Below, piece by piece: positions 20,326 to 28,839 of a stretch of 36,563 nucleotides of DNA; positions within the stretch are counted from its first letter, which is position 1, and each line of letters starts with the position of its first letter. The position numbers and the translations under genes were made by a program. Source of the DNA: a virus; the IMG/VR virus record IMGVR_UViG_3300014501_000042, positions 1-36,563 of that record; one strand, given 5' to 3'. A model generated the notes under the pieces. The model had not been told where the DNA came from, searched no databases, and saw only the letters and a list, made by a program, of their open reading frames with translations.

Positions 20326-21754
20326 CAAAACCATCGGCGCGATCGCGCAGACGCAACTGTGGGCGATGGAGCCAACCGCGCTGCGCGGGCTGGCGTCGGC
20401 CGACCCCGCCGCCTTCGCCGCGCCTGCGGCGAGCACGACGCCGGCGGTTACACCGCTTGCGCCTTCGCCTCAACCTTCCGCATCGCTCTATCAGAAGGAA
20501 GGGTCAACCGCGATCGTGCCTGTCGTCGGGATGCTCACCAAGTATCCCAACCAGTTCGACGCCTGGTGCGGCTGCGTCTTCACACTAGAAATCCAGGCGG
20601 CGATCGCGGCGGCCCTGGACGATGAATCGGTCGAGCAGATCGTGCTGTTCATCGACTCCCCGGGCGGCGCGGCCGCGGGCACGCCGGACCTGGGCTCCTT
20701 CATCGCGCAGAACAAATCGCGCAAGCCGATCATCGCCTATTGCTCGGACCTGTGCGCCTCGGGCGCGTACTGGCTGGCCAGCCAGTGCACCGCCATCGTC
20801 GCCAATCCCTCCGCGCTGATCGGATCGATCGGCGTCTACGCGGTGCTGGTGGACCAAAGCGGCGCGGCGGAAAAAGGCGGGTGCAAGGTCTACGTAGTTT
20901 CGGATGGCCAGTTCAAGGGCCTCAACGAGCCGGGTCTGCCGGTGGACGAGCGGGCCCTGGGCGAGATGCAGCGGATCGTCGGCTCGATCGCGAATCTATT
21001 TCGCGCGGCCGTGGGGGAAGGGCGATCGCTGACGCCGGACGTGGTGGCGCAACTGGCCGATGGCCGCGTGCACATCGCGCAAGAGGCGATGGCCCTGGGG
21101 CTGATCGATGCGATCGGAACATTCGAGGAAACGATGATGATCACGAAAGAAGCACCTGCGACGGCGGCGGCGGCGGCTAACGCGAGGATCAAGACGGCCG
21201 TGAGAGTCGCGGATGATGCGGGCGGGGCGGACGCCGCTTCGCCGGACGTGGCGGAGATCTGCCAGAAGATCCTCGACGGGGTCAACGCCCTGACCGAGGC
21301 GTTCACCACATTCACGAAGAAAAAGGACGACGAGACGACCGATGACGCCGGCAGTGATTCGAGCAGCCCCGAGGATGCGACGTCCAAGGCGCTGGCCTCC
21401 GATCGGGCGCGGCTCAAGGCGATCAGCGACGCCTGTCCCGGGCGCGCGGATTTCGCGATGCAGCAATACCTGGCGGGCCGCAGCGCCGACGAGGTCAAGG
21501 CGATGGTCAGCGCGCTGGACGACGAAGTCGCAAAATTCAAAAAGCAAAACGCCGCGACCGCCAACGCGGTCGAGGGCATCGACCCGGTGGCCACGGGGGG
21601 CGCACCCGGCGATGAGCGCAATGACGCCGAATCCGACCCGGAGCAAATCTGGGAGAAGAACGTCGGGGGCGTGCAGCAGACCTACCGGGGCAAGAAAAAG
21701 TATTTCCTGGCGGCGTTCCGGGGCGGCTTCGTGAAGGTCGCGCCCGCCAAGTAG
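20312..21754 (+). CDS. S49 prohead protease (lambda C/SppA-like)
   Basis: The start is GTG 20312 behind ggagagggggg; earlier ATGs in the frame lie inside the portal gene. The 480-aa product has an SppA-type core at about 60-260: SPGG near 115, catalytic Ser150 in CASGAYW and Lys202 in SDGQFKGL, 52 residues later as in SppA enzymes. The N-terminal linker AAPAASTTPAVTPLAPSPQP is made of two dispersed repeats. The C-terminal about 205 residues are charged and helical and resemble a scaffold, as in the lambda C/Nu3 pair. It would cleave scaffold and portal during head maturation. Confidence 0.88.
   Translation: MKRRDKTIGAIAQTQLWAMEPTALRGLASADPAAFAAPAASTTPAVTPLAPSPQPSASLYQKEGSTAIVPVVGMLTKYPNQFDAWCGCVFTLEIQAAIAAALDDESVEQIVLFIDSPGGAAAGTPDLGSFIAQNKSRKPIIAYCSDLCASGAYWLASQCTAIVANPSALIGSIGVYAVLVDQSGAAEKGGCKVYVVSDGQFKGLNEPGLPVDERALGEMQRIVGSIANLFRAAVGEGRSLTPDVVAQLADGRVHIAQEAMALGLIDAIGTFEETMMITKEAPATAAAAANARIKTAVRVADDAGGADAASPDVAEICQKILDGVNALTEAFTTFTKKKDDETTDDAGSDSSSPEDATSKALASDRARLKAISDACPGRADFAMQQYLAGRSADEVKAMVSALDDEVAKFKKQNAATANAVEGIDPVATGGAPGDERNDAESDPEQIWEKNVGGVQQTYRGKKKYFLAAFRGGFVKVAPAK
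21134..21754 (+). CDS. Nested scaffold protein (Nu3-like internal start)
   Basis: Within the protease gene, in the same frame, gaggaaacg precedes a double ATG at 21134 and 21137, a good internal start. The 206-aa product would be the C-terminal part: Ala-rich, then acidic (KKKDDETTDDAGSDSSS), then a helix (DEVKAMVSALDDEVAKFKKQ), a composition typical of phage scaffolds. In lambda Nu3 arises exactly this way from gene C. Inferred from that analogy and the ribosome-binding site. Confidence 0.5.
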   Translation: MMITKEAPATAAAAANARIKTAVRVADDAGGADAASPDVAEICQKILDGVNALTEAFTTFTKKKDDETTDDAGSDSSSPEDATSKALASDRARLKAISDACPGRADFAMQQYLAGRSADEVKAMVSALDDEVAKFKKQNAATANAVEGIDPVATGGAPGDERNDAESDPEQIWEKNVGGVQQTYRGKKKYFLAAFRGGFVKVAPAK

Positions 21755-21798
21755 ATCGGCCGGGGGCAAGAGTCAGCAGTTCAACAGCGGGGTGAGCA

Positions 21799-22233
21799 AT
21801 GGCAAATTTAGCGGCTCCGACGCCACGCACGTATGAGATTCGGGCGGACTCCGACGAGCTGGATTATCCGCAGGGCGCCGAGCAGACCTGGGAAGGCTCC
21901 GCATTGACCGATGCGGGATCACCTGGCGCGGGTACAAACGTCATTCACACGCTGGTCGCTGGCGAGAACTTTGTCGGCTTCGCCAACACCAGCCAGAATA
22001 ACGCATCGGGCAGCGCGGGCGGGATCACCATCAACGTCAAGGGCAAGGGGTGCGTGAAGCTGAGCGTCACGGGGGTGACGGCGGCTTCGGTGGGCAAGAA
22101 GGTTTACGCCAGCGATGGCAACACCTTCACGCTCACCAGCATCAGCAACACGCTGATCGGAGTCATCAAGCAGATCGTGTCGGGCATCGTCTGCATGGTC
22201 GAGTTCGCGGGTGAAGGCTTCCAGGTCGGCTGA
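21799..22233 (+). CDS. Head decoration protein
   Basis: The 144-aa product lies between protease/scaffold and major capsid, the position of lambda D. It is beta-rich (GFANTSQNNASGSAGGITIN, VYASDGNTFTLTSISNTLIG), similar to DUF2190-type capsid-associated proteins, which share the VYxxxGNTFTxT pattern. It would stabilise the expanded head. Start ATG 21799; the upstream gcggggtgagca gives only a weak ribosome-binding site. Confidence 0.7.
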   Translation: MANLAAPTPRTYEIRADSDELDYPQGAEQTWEGSALTDAGSPGAGTNVIHTLVAGENFVGFANTSQNNASGSAGGITINVKGKGCVKLSVTGVTAASVGKKVYASDGNTFTLTSISNTLIGVIKQIVSGIVCMVEFAGEGFQVG

Positions 22234-22353
22234 GAAAGAAATTTCCGGGAGGGACGATCGGCGGGAGCCGCAGGCTCGGGGGCCGGTCGGGCTTTGGGGC
22301 TTGGGTCGGAGATCTTCGGGTCCGCGACCCTTTGGACGGATTGAGGATTTGCC

Positions 22354-23307
22354 ATGGGCAGTTCATATGACAATGTCTGGGTCCCCATGCTGATGGGGGC
22401 CTTCATGGAAAGCTACGAAGGGTGCGTGGAAAAAGCGTGGGGCAATCCGCTCACGCACCAACTCACCGACGTCGGCGAATTCGTCAAGCCGATCGACCTT
22501 GGGAGCGTCGGCGCCGTGCGCCAGTTCTCCGGGCCGCGTCAATCCACCAAGCCCCGCGTCTATACGCTCACGCAGCAGAACGTGCCCTGGGAGATCTCGA
22601 TGGAGATCGACGTCGAGGACGTCAACCGCGACAAGCTGGGGATGTTCGAGACCAAGGCCAAGGAGATGGGCTCGAAGTTCGCCGACCATCCGACCAAGCT
22701 GCTCATCCAGGACCTGCTGAACAACCCCATCTGCTTCGACGGGACCGCCTTCTTCGGCACGCATACGGTGGGGACGGGCACCATCATCAACGACGTGTCG
22801 GCCACGCAGATCCCGGCCCTGGCTGCGGCGATCGCCGCGGCGCCCACGGCCGTGGAGATGTCTAACATCGTCACGCAGATCCTGGGGTATTTCTACACCT
22901 TCATCGATGAAGCGGGCGATCCGATCAACGGCGATGCCCGCGAGTTCATGTTCGCCACCAGCAACCCGACCGTCAAAGCGGCGATCGATGCCGTCATCTT
23001 CAGCGAACAGATCACCCAGGGCCAGACCAACCTGGTCCGGGCTGGATGGGAAGTGAAGGGGTGGAGGGTCAATAGTGTCCTGGATCCCCGCCTGGGGTCG
23101 CTGACCAACACGATCTTCTACATGTTCCGCACGGACTCGATCGTCAAGCCGTTCATCTGGGCGGAGGAGACTCCGCTGCACCTGCAGTACCTGGGCGAAG
23201 GCTCGGACAACGCGGTCAAGAATAACAAGTACCTCTGGGGCACCAAGGCGGTACGCAGCGTCGGCGTGGGCCGCTACCAGCACTGCGTCCGCGCGACACT
23301 CTCATAA
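22354..23307 (+). CDS. Major capsid protein, Mu gpT-like
   Basis: The 317-aa product has the Mu gpT-type signature: TLTQQNVPWEISMEIDVEDV, then a helix KLGMFETKAKEMGSKFADHP and FDGTAFFGTHTVG, and it ends in a strand-rich C-terminus. This family adopts the HK97 fold. Start ATG 22354 with tgagg upstream. It is striking that head genes A-W-B-C are lambda-like while the capsid subunit is Mu-like; such mixes occur in phages. It should be the most abundant virion protein. Confidence 0.85.
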   Translation: MGSSYDNVWVPMLMGAFMESYEGCVEKAWGNPLTHQLTDVGEFVKPIDLGSVGAVRQFSGPRQSTKPRVYTLTQQNVPWEISMEIDVEDVNRDKLGMFETKAKEMGSKFADHPTKLLIQDLLNNPICFDGTAFFGTHTVGTGTIINDVSATQIPALAAAIAAAPTAVEMSNIVTQILGYFYTFIDEAGDPINGDAREFMFATSNPTVKAAIDAVIFSEQITQGQTNLVRAGWEVKGWRVNSVLDPRLGSLTNTIFYMFRTDSIVKPFIWAEETPLHLQYLGEGSDNAVKNNKYLWGTKAVRSVGVGRYQHCVRATLS

Positions 23308-23401
23308 CGCCGGCGGCGAGCGCGATCGGCGGGTACGCCGACAAATTTCTCTCGTCGAGGATCGCGGGCGGTGGCGATGGGGATGTCAATAGGACTTTTC
23401 G

Positions 23402-23764
23402 ATGGCACAGCAGAACACAACGGAAACGAACCCCACGCCGGCGGCACCGCCCGGGCCGTCGGTGGCGTGGATTTCGGCTTCGGCCCAAAAGCCGGCGGCC
23501 CCCTCAACGATCGCCAAGCTGCGCAAGGCCTACGACGATCTGGCGGCCGACTGTGCGGCCACCGCGTTGGCGATCGAGAAGCGACGGCCGGAGCTGGAGA
23601 AGAAAATCCAGGAGGAGTTGCTCAAGCTGGGGCTGAACCTGGAAGACAAGATCAAGCAGAAGCGCGCCGCCTGGACGGCCTGGGAAAAAGCGAGGGACGA
23701 GGCGAAGGCGCGGGCGGCGCAATCGAGCACACCACAATCGCCCACCGCAGGTGTGGCTGCCTGA
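23402..23764 (+). CDS. Coiled-coil protein after the capsid gene
   Basis: The 120-aa product has a Pro/Thr-rich start and a long charged helix (about residues 38-105, KLRKAYDDLAADCAATALAI onward), probably a coiled coil. By position it corresponds to lambda FI, a charged accessory that helps terminase dock the prohead, but the similarity is only in character. The gene is preceded by an aggact weak ribosome-binding site; the repeat at 23309-23340 lies in the gap before it. Confidence 0.6.
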   Translation: MAQQNTTETNPTPAAPPGPSVAWISASAQKPAAPSTIAKLRKAYDDLAADCAATALAIEKRRPELEKKIQEELLKLGLNLEDKIKQKRAAWTAWEKARDEAKARAAQSSTPQSPTAGVAA

Positions 23765-23782
23765 TCCAACAGGGGCGGCCGC

Positions 23783-26353
23783 ATGTCTCTTTCAGTCATC
23801 GCACAAGAATTGTTCCAGGGCGCGGGCAGCGTCCGCAACAGCGGACACCTGGGCGCGTTCAGCGCCATCTCCGGCACTTACACCTGTTACCCGGGCGGTG
23901 CGCGGGCCAGCTCCGACACCACCGGCGACAGCCTGGGCTGGAGCGGCGACGCCGCGGCGTATGTCGGATCGGGCGGCTCGGTTCATAATGCCCAGGCCTA
24001 CTTCGAGTCGTCCGTGCCGACCAGCGGCGGCATCGAAACCTCCTACTTCATCGACGCGATCACCCCGGGCACGACCAACGTCAACCAGATCATCGGCGCG
24101 TTCTTCAGCGGCGGCGGCAACAATAACCTCTACGCGACCATCGGGAGCAACGGGCACATCTTCACGGCACCCATCGGTAACGGCGGGACGTTGACGGATT
24201 CGGGCGTCGCGGCGCCGATTCGCCAGTGGTGGTTCGTGCGGCTGCTGTGGCAGAACACCGGCGGCAACAACTATTCCTGGCAACTTCAGTACCGGCTCGC
24301 CGGCGCGAGCGGTTTTACGGTCCTTTCCAGCGGCAGCGGCACGACCAACGGCGCGCCGTTCGCCATCTTCATCGGTCCGGCGATCCAGAACGGCAGCGAT
24401 GCCTACTGGCGCGGCCGCGTGGGGCCGGCCACGATGTTCTCCATCGCCTCGATCAGCGCGGATGGCAACACGCTGATTCCGTCGCTGGTCGATCCGCCCC
24501 TGCATCCATCGATCACGCATTTTGTCGATCCGGCCAATTACAGCGGCACGGCCAGCGACAGCAACGACGGCGTGACGGCGGCGACGCCGCTCAAGACGCT
24601 CTCGCAAATCTCGACGATGAACGCCGCGCCCAACTATGGGTTCTTCGCACCGGCGACGGCGTGGCAGCAGGCCAGCGGCGGCGTCCCGAACGGAACCGCC
24701 CTGGACATCACGCAGCACGTCGCGGTGCTGGACGCCAATCAGAAACTGACGGGTGGACTGCTGTTCGAATATCAGCATGGCACGGCGGCGCTGGCCGGCG
24801 ATACGCTGGTGATCAATAACGCGGGGGGCGCGGAGATCCCGTTCGGGCTGACCACGGCGCTCTTCCTGGAAACCTCTGGGCTCAGCTTCGTCTCCAGCGG
24901 GGGAGCGGCCAACCCGGCGGTCCTGTCTTTGTTCAAGACCATCCCCTCATCGGAGTGGTCCCTGACGGCGGGCAAGACTTTTACCTATCAGGCCACCGAC
25001 AGCGTGGCCCTGTGCGCGCTGTTCCAGAACCGCGTCGCGCTGAATCATCCTACCGGCGCGAATTACGCGGCGGTGGCCTCGTACCTCGAATCGACACCGG
25101 GCAGCTTCTGGACGGATGGCACCACGATGTACGTGCACCCGTTCAACTCCAGCAATCCGGGCGCGGACGGCAACCGCTACGAGCGGACGACGGTGGGCAG
25201 CTCGGTCATCACCGCGGCGGGCGTCTGCGTCGCCGCGCCCAACATGCTGATCAAGGGCGTCAACGTGATCGGCACGACGCTGACCGATCCCGCGGCCGGC
25301 GGCAATATCGCCGGTTACGCCCTGAGCGTCCTGGACGTTGCCAATTCCTTCGTCGTCTTCGATACCTGCAAATCGGATTATGGCACCAATCACGACTTCG
25401 CCCAGGTGGCGTCCACGACCGGCTTCTATAACTGCCGATTCGCCCTGATCAACTGCATCGCCCAGCGCGGCGGACCGTACGCGGGGGGCAGCGCCTACTG
25501 GGCCTTCGTCGATTTTACCCCAACCGGCTTCGGCAGCGGAAACGAGACCGCCTACCTGGGCTGCTCGACCGGGAACGGAGCGATCCAAATCATCGGATCG
25601 GCGCTGCCGGGAACCAACGGCTATGCCTGGGGAACGCACGGCGCGTCCGCGGGCTGGAACAACATCTTCATGCTCGGCTGCGATTTCTCGAGGTCAAACG
25701 GGATCTCGCTCCAGAGCGCGGCGATGCTGACCGCGGCGGACAGCAAATTCATGGGCAGCGTGGGGGGCGCGGCGGCCTCGATCTTCCAGCGCTGCTGGAT
25801 TTACGATGAGGCGATCTTCCCGGCCGGGAACTTCAGCAGCTGCGTGCTGAGCTTCAATAACGCGGCGGCGATCTCCGGGACGGGCAACACCGCCGTGCTG
25901 AATCACTGCGACCTGGACGCAACCGCCGCGACGGCGACGGCGATCTTCAGCAGCGCCGGCTCGAACAGTTTTACATTCAATAGCGGCGTCGTTCTTGGCA
26001 GTGCGGCCGTTCTATCGAACATCCAATCGTCTGACTCGGTCGCGCTGGCCTGCAACGAGATCCAGGGGACGACGGCCAGCACAGTCCTGAACAGCGTGGC
26101 CAACGGCAACATGACGCTGGCGCAGGCGGTCACGCATGGCTTCGATATCGGGTCGGCGATGACCGCTTCCCCGGCGGTCGATTCACTGACCTACCAGCGC
26201 ACCGCGCAGAGCACACCCGCCCAGGCCACGGGCGCGGCCACCGATTTGACCACCGTGTTGTTCGCCGATCGGCAAACCGCCGGCGCGTATGAATACGTCG
26301 CGGGCGCCGGCGTCGGCGTGCCCGGCTGCGGATCGAGGAAGGCACAAACCTAG
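23783..26353 (+). CDS. Large beta-helix protein (putative spike or fibre)
   Basis: The 856-aa product has an N-terminal beta-sandwich-like region (about 1-240). A clear right-handed parallel beta-helix entry follows (FVDPANYSGTASDSNDGVTA near 250-270), then many short turns rich in Gly, Asn, Ser and Thr to about 820. It ends in FADRQTAGAYEY, a common end of such domains. Beta-helices of this type occur in polysaccharide-binding or -cleaving tailspikes. It lies between capsid and head-tail genes rather than after the tail tip, so it might be a head fibre or head-displayed glycan-binding protein. It is the largest gene of the window. Confidence 0.7.
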   Translation: MSLSVIAQELFQGAGSVRNSGHLGAFSAISGTYTCYPGGARASSDTTGDSLGWSGDAAAYVGSGGSVHNAQAYFESSVPTSGGIETSYFIDAITPGTTNVNQIIGAFFSGGGNNNLYATIGSNGHIFTAPIGNGGTLTDSGVAAPIRQWWFVRLLWQNTGGNNYSWQLQYRLAGASGFTVLSSGSGTTNGAPFAIFIGPAIQNGSDAYWRGRVGPATMFSIASISADGNTLIPSLVDPPLHPSITHFVDPANYSGTASDSNDGVTAATPLKTLSQISTMNAAPNYGFFAPATAWQQASGGVPNGTALDITQHVAVLDANQKLTGGLLFEYQHGTAALAGDTLVINNAGGAEIPFGLTTALFLETSGLSFVSSGGAANPAVLSLFKTIPSSEWSLTAGKTFTYQATDSVALCALFQNRVALNHPTGANYAAVASYLESTPGSFWTDGTTMYVHPFNSSNPGADGNRYERTTVGSSVITAAGVCVAAPNMLIKGVNVIGTTLTDPAAGGNIAGYALSVLDVANSFVVFDTCKSDYGTNHDFAQVASTTGFYNCRFALINCIAQRGGPYAGGSAYWAFVDFTPTGFGSGNETAYLGCSTGNGAIQIIGSALPGTNGYAWGTHGASAGWNNIFMLGCDFSRSNGISLQSAAMLTAADSKFMGSVGGAAASIFQRCWIYDEAIFPAGNFSSCVLSFNNAAAISGTGNTAVLNHCDLDATAATATAIFSSAGSNSFTFNSGVVLGSAAVLSNIQSSDSVALACNEIQGTTASTVLNSVANGNMTLAQAVTHGFDIGSAMTASPAVDSLTYQRTAQSTPAQATGAATDLTTVLFADRQTAGAYEYVAGAGVGVPGCGSRKAQT

Positions 26354-26371
26354 CGGTTGGCAGGAATCACC

Positions 26372-27175
26372 ATGCAGCAGATCATCCAGCAAAACCAGAC
26401 CGCCGCTCCACTGATATTTCTGATGGTGCAGAGCGTGGATCACATTTCCCCGCTCACCGGCGCGGCCCCCGCGGTGCTGCTGAGCAAGAACGGCGCGGCC
26501 TTCGCGGCGCCGGCCGGCGCGATCAGCGAAATCGGCAACGGCTGGTACAAAGTCGCGGCCAACGCCACCGATGCGAACACCTTGGGGCCGCTGCTCCTGC
26601 ACGCCACGGCGACGGGCGGTGATCCGACGGATGCCGTCTTCGAGGTCGGCCCGGTTCCCGCCAGCGACGCCAGCGGCAACGCATTGGCCACCGCGGCGAA
26701 TCTGGCCACCGATACAGCCGCCATCGAAGCGGCCGTCAACGCCATCCCCGCCGCGGTGGTGGCGGACATCCAGGCGGCCGGCCAACTCATCTTCCAACTG
26801 GTATCACCTATGCTCGACAACGCAGGCTTCACGATCGTACGGGGCGACGACTACTTTAACACGGACGGGCGGGCCATCCCCTTCACCGCTTCGGCGGGCG
26901 TCTGGCCGGTCCTCACCGGCGCGACCATCGCCCTCAAAGCGGATATCTCGCCGTCCTGCCCCAACCAGGGGACGCCAATCGTGAACATCGCGGGCGTCGT
27001 GCAGACGGCCGGAAGCGGCATCACGCAGACGGTGTACGTGGAAATCCCCAGCGCCACCACGACCGGGCTGGCGATCGGCGCCAGCGCCTACAGCTATGCC
27101 GTCATCGCCACGCTGAGCGATGGGCACGTGGCCACGCTGGTGGAGGGGATGATCACGGTGAAATCGGCGCCCTGA
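26372..27175 (+). CDS. Putative virion protein with BppU-like C-terminus
   Basis: The start is ATG 26372 behind caggaatcacc; a TTG at 26357 is unlikely. The 267-aa product has an N-terminal beta domain (LLSKNGAAFAAPAGAISEIG, NGWYKVAANATDANTLGPLL), a helical connector (about 108-150) and a C-terminal domain beginning FTIVRGDDYFNTDGRAIPF. That domain resembles the N-terminal Ig-like domain of siphophage receptor-binding assemblies. With the preceding spike it may form an adsorption unit. Both domains are judged by pattern only. Confidence 0.6.
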   Translation: MQQIIQQNQTAAPLIFLMVQSVDHISPLTGAAPAVLLSKNGAAFAAPAGAISEIGNGWYKVAANATDANTLGPLLLHATATGGDPTDAVFEVGPVPASDASGNALATAANLATDTAAIEAAVNAIPAAVVADIQAAGQLIFQLVSPMLDNAGFTIVRGDDYFNTDGRAIPFTASAGVWPVLTGATIALKADISPSCPNQGTPIVNIAGVVQTAGSGITQTVYVEIPSATTTGLAIGASAYSYAVIATLSDGHVATLVEGMITVKSAP

Positions 27176-27195
27176 TCGGCCGACTTCAGAGGAAC

Positions 27196-27219
27196 GCCAC
27201 ACGATAGCCATCGTGTGGC
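27196..27219. repeat. Intergenic hairpin GCCACACGAT, copy 1
   Basis: gccacacgat-agcc-atcgtgtggc is a perfect 10-bp stem with a 4-nt loop between two tail genes. Related copies: 27592-27615 (one mismatch), 28771-28794 (one G-T pair) and 32724-32747. All four are in the tail module only, and none has a T-run. They could be RNA processing or stability hairpins between cistrons. Confidence 0.8.
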
Positions 27220-27235
27220 TTTCGAGGACAGAGGG

Positions 27236-27580
27236 ATGAGCGATTTTCTCGACACCCTGGCCGGCGACGCCGTCGCGACCTTCATGTCGCAGTTCGGGGA
27301 ATGGATCACCTACGAGCCGTGGCAGCAGCCCGAGCAGCGATTGAAGGCGATCATCGAGCGCGATGCGGCCAGCGAGATCGTCGGACTCAAGGGCGCCAGC
27401 AGCTACAAGCATGAGGTGATGATCCCACGGACCTGCGCGCCGGCGGGGCGGGAGTCGATCAATATCGGCAAGGACGCGGTCTGGTTCCACAACCGCATCG
27501 GCGACAAGACGGCGGTGCGCTTCGTGGTGCTGAAAGTTCCGCAGCAGGACGAGGGGATGTGGCTGCTCGCCGTCGGATGA
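27236..27580 (+). CDS. Head-tail attachment protein, FII-like
   Basis: The start is ATG 27236 (agaggg upstream). The 114-aa product is beta-rich, with a pattern (GEWITYEPWQQPEQRLKAII, then KHEVMIPRTCAPAGRESINI) seen in small phage head-tail attachment proteins; size and position match lambda FII (117 aa). The stop codon lies inside a hairpin of tgctcgccgtc/gacggcgagca (27564-27589), related to the dispersed repeats. Confidence 0.65.
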   Translation: MSDFLDTLAGDAVATFMSQFGEWITYEPWQQPEQRLKAIIERDAASEIVGLKGASSYKHEVMIPRTCAPAGRESINIGKDAVWFHNRIGDKTAVRFVVLKVPQQDEGMWLLAVG

Positions 27581-27591
27581 CGGCGAGCAAA

Positions 27592-27615
27592 GCCACAGGA
27601 TAGCCATCCTTTGGC
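27592..27615. repeat. Intergenic hairpin GCCACACGAT, copy 2
   Basis: gccacaggat-agcc-atcctttggc, a stem with one mismatch, in the gap before the Z-like gene. The compensating change (cg to gg with cg to cc) keeps the pairing, which argues for selection on structure. Confidence 0.7.
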
Positions 27616-27632
27616 GTTCGGGGGGCAGGCGC

Positions 27633-28304
27633 GTGGCAGACTTCCATTTTTCATTCTCCGACGTTCCGGCGTTCGCGCGGGCGATGAAAGTCGCCGCGCC
27701 CAGGTATCTGATGCGCGCGGTGGGCAAGGCGTTTTTCCGCATCGGCAAAAGCGACATCGACAAAATGAGGACGGAGGGGCTGGGACGATTGAACGTTCGC
27801 TTCGCCGGCTTCCGCAACTCCTTCAAGTTCCGCGCCACCGACAGCCGGTCGGCCAGGAGCGTCGATCAGATCCAACTGTCCGAATATACCGGCGCCAAGC
27901 CATTCCAGATCTTCGAGTACGGCGGGGACATCGCGCCCCTGCGGGCGCGGACGCTGACGGTGCTCGCTCCGGGCGCTCGCAATGGGGCCGGGTCCCGCAA
28001 ATACACGCGCAAGCAACTACGGGCGATGATCCAGAGCGGGGAGGCCAAAATCATCCAGACACGATCGGGGCCGGCGATCATCAAGGCGGACGAGCGGCTC
28101 ACGAAAAAGGGGGCGCTGCGGCGCGGATCGAAGGTGACCATCCTGGCGTGGCTGCGCCCGCGCGTGAAGGAACAGAAGCGGATCGACTTCGAGGGGAACT
28201 TCCAGGCCAACGCCGCGGAACATCAACGCTTCCTGGACGAGGCCGCGGATGAAGCGATCCAGAAGACCAGGGACGCCGAGGAATCGCAAGAGGGAGAAAT
28301 CTAA
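27633..28304 (+). CDS. Tail completion protein, gpZ/gp10-like
   Basis: The 223-aa product (GTG 27633) begins with an N-terminal helical part, has a basic middle (GRLNVRFAGFRNSFKFRATD) and then FEYGGDIAPLRARTLTVLAP, a motif of phage minor tail/head-closure proteins of the gpZ group. Its position between FII-like and U-like genes agrees with lambda. It probably joins head and tail. The 3' end overlaps the next start by one base (TAATG). Confidence 0.7.
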   Translation: MADFHFSFSDVPAFARAMKVAAPRYLMRAVGKAFFRIGKSDIDKMRTEGLGRLNVRFAGFRNSFKFRATDSRSARSVDQIQLSEYTGAKPFQIFEYGGDIAPLRARTLTVLAPGARNGAGSRKYTRKQLRAMIQSGEAKIIQTRSGPAIIKADERLTKKGALRRGSKVTILAWLRPRVKEQKRIDFEGNFQANAAEHQRFLDEAADEAIQKTRDAEESQEGEI

Positions 28305-28768
28305 TGGCCACGCCAGTCATCGAGCTGATCGCCGCCAACCTGCTGAGCACCATCGCCAAGGTCACCGAGCAATCCGGCTATCAGTACACGCTCACCGCGC
28401 AGCGGCGCACGCGGGCGGGGGTGCAACGCGACCACCTCAACGCCGTCCTCATCCAGGACAACCCCCGGCCGGTGAAGGACCCCAAGGTGCCCAACACCAA
28501 CGAATGGGACCAGACCTTCGCCGTCGGCGTGTTCATCATCCCCGCCGAAGAAGACCGGACGTCGATCGACACGTACGTGAACATCATTACCTCCGACGTG
28601 CAGAAGGCGGTCATGATCGACCGCTACCGCGGCGGCAACGCCATGGACACGCGGATCGTCGCGCCCGAGCTGGTGCCGGAGGAAGCCCTGGAATATGACA
28701 TGGCGATCATCAACGTGGAGGTCAACTGGCGCGTGTCAGAACTGGATCCGTACGTGAATGCGAAATAA
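28304..28768 (+). CDS. Tail terminator, gpU-like
   Basis: The 154-aa product lies between the Z-like and tail-tube genes, as lambda U does. Its alpha/beta pattern (VIELIAANLLSTIAKVTEQS; WDQTFAVGVFIIPAEEDRTS; IINVEVNWRVSELDP) suits the tail-terminator fold, which caps the tail tube and stops its growth. The assignment rests on position, size and pattern. Confidence 0.65.
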   Translation: MATPVIELIAANLLSTIAKVTEQSGYQYTLTAQRRTRAGVQRDHLNAVLIQDNPRPVKDPKVPNTNEWDQTFAVGVFIIPAEEDRTSIDTYVNIITSDVQKAVMIDRYRGGNAMDTRIVAPELVPEEALEYDMAIINVEVNWRVSELDPYVNAK

Positions 28769-28770
28769 AA

Positions 28771-28836
28771 GCCACACGATAGCTGTCGTGTGGCTTCGTA
28801 GCCCGCGGGAAATGATCGTTCCGCGGGCTACGTAGG
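28771..28836. repeat. Hairpin copy 3 plus hairpin with CTACGTAGG
   Basis: gccacacgat-agct-gtcgtgtggc (28771-28794) is followed by a second hairpin, agcccgcggga/tccgcgggct (about 28799-28830). That hairpin runs into ctacgtagg-ttc and ATG 28840. Two repeat families are therefore stacked in the leader of the tail-tube gene. Confidence 0.7.
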
Positions 28837-28839
28837 TTC

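Noticed and set aside
22363-23283. 306-aa open frame antisense to the major capsid gene
   Set aside because: A shadow of the capsid codons; no ribosome-binding site and no recognisable motif.
23792-24778. 328-aa open frame antisense to the beta-helix gene
   Set aside because: Low-complexity Arg/Gly/Ala composition typical of antisense GC-rich frames.
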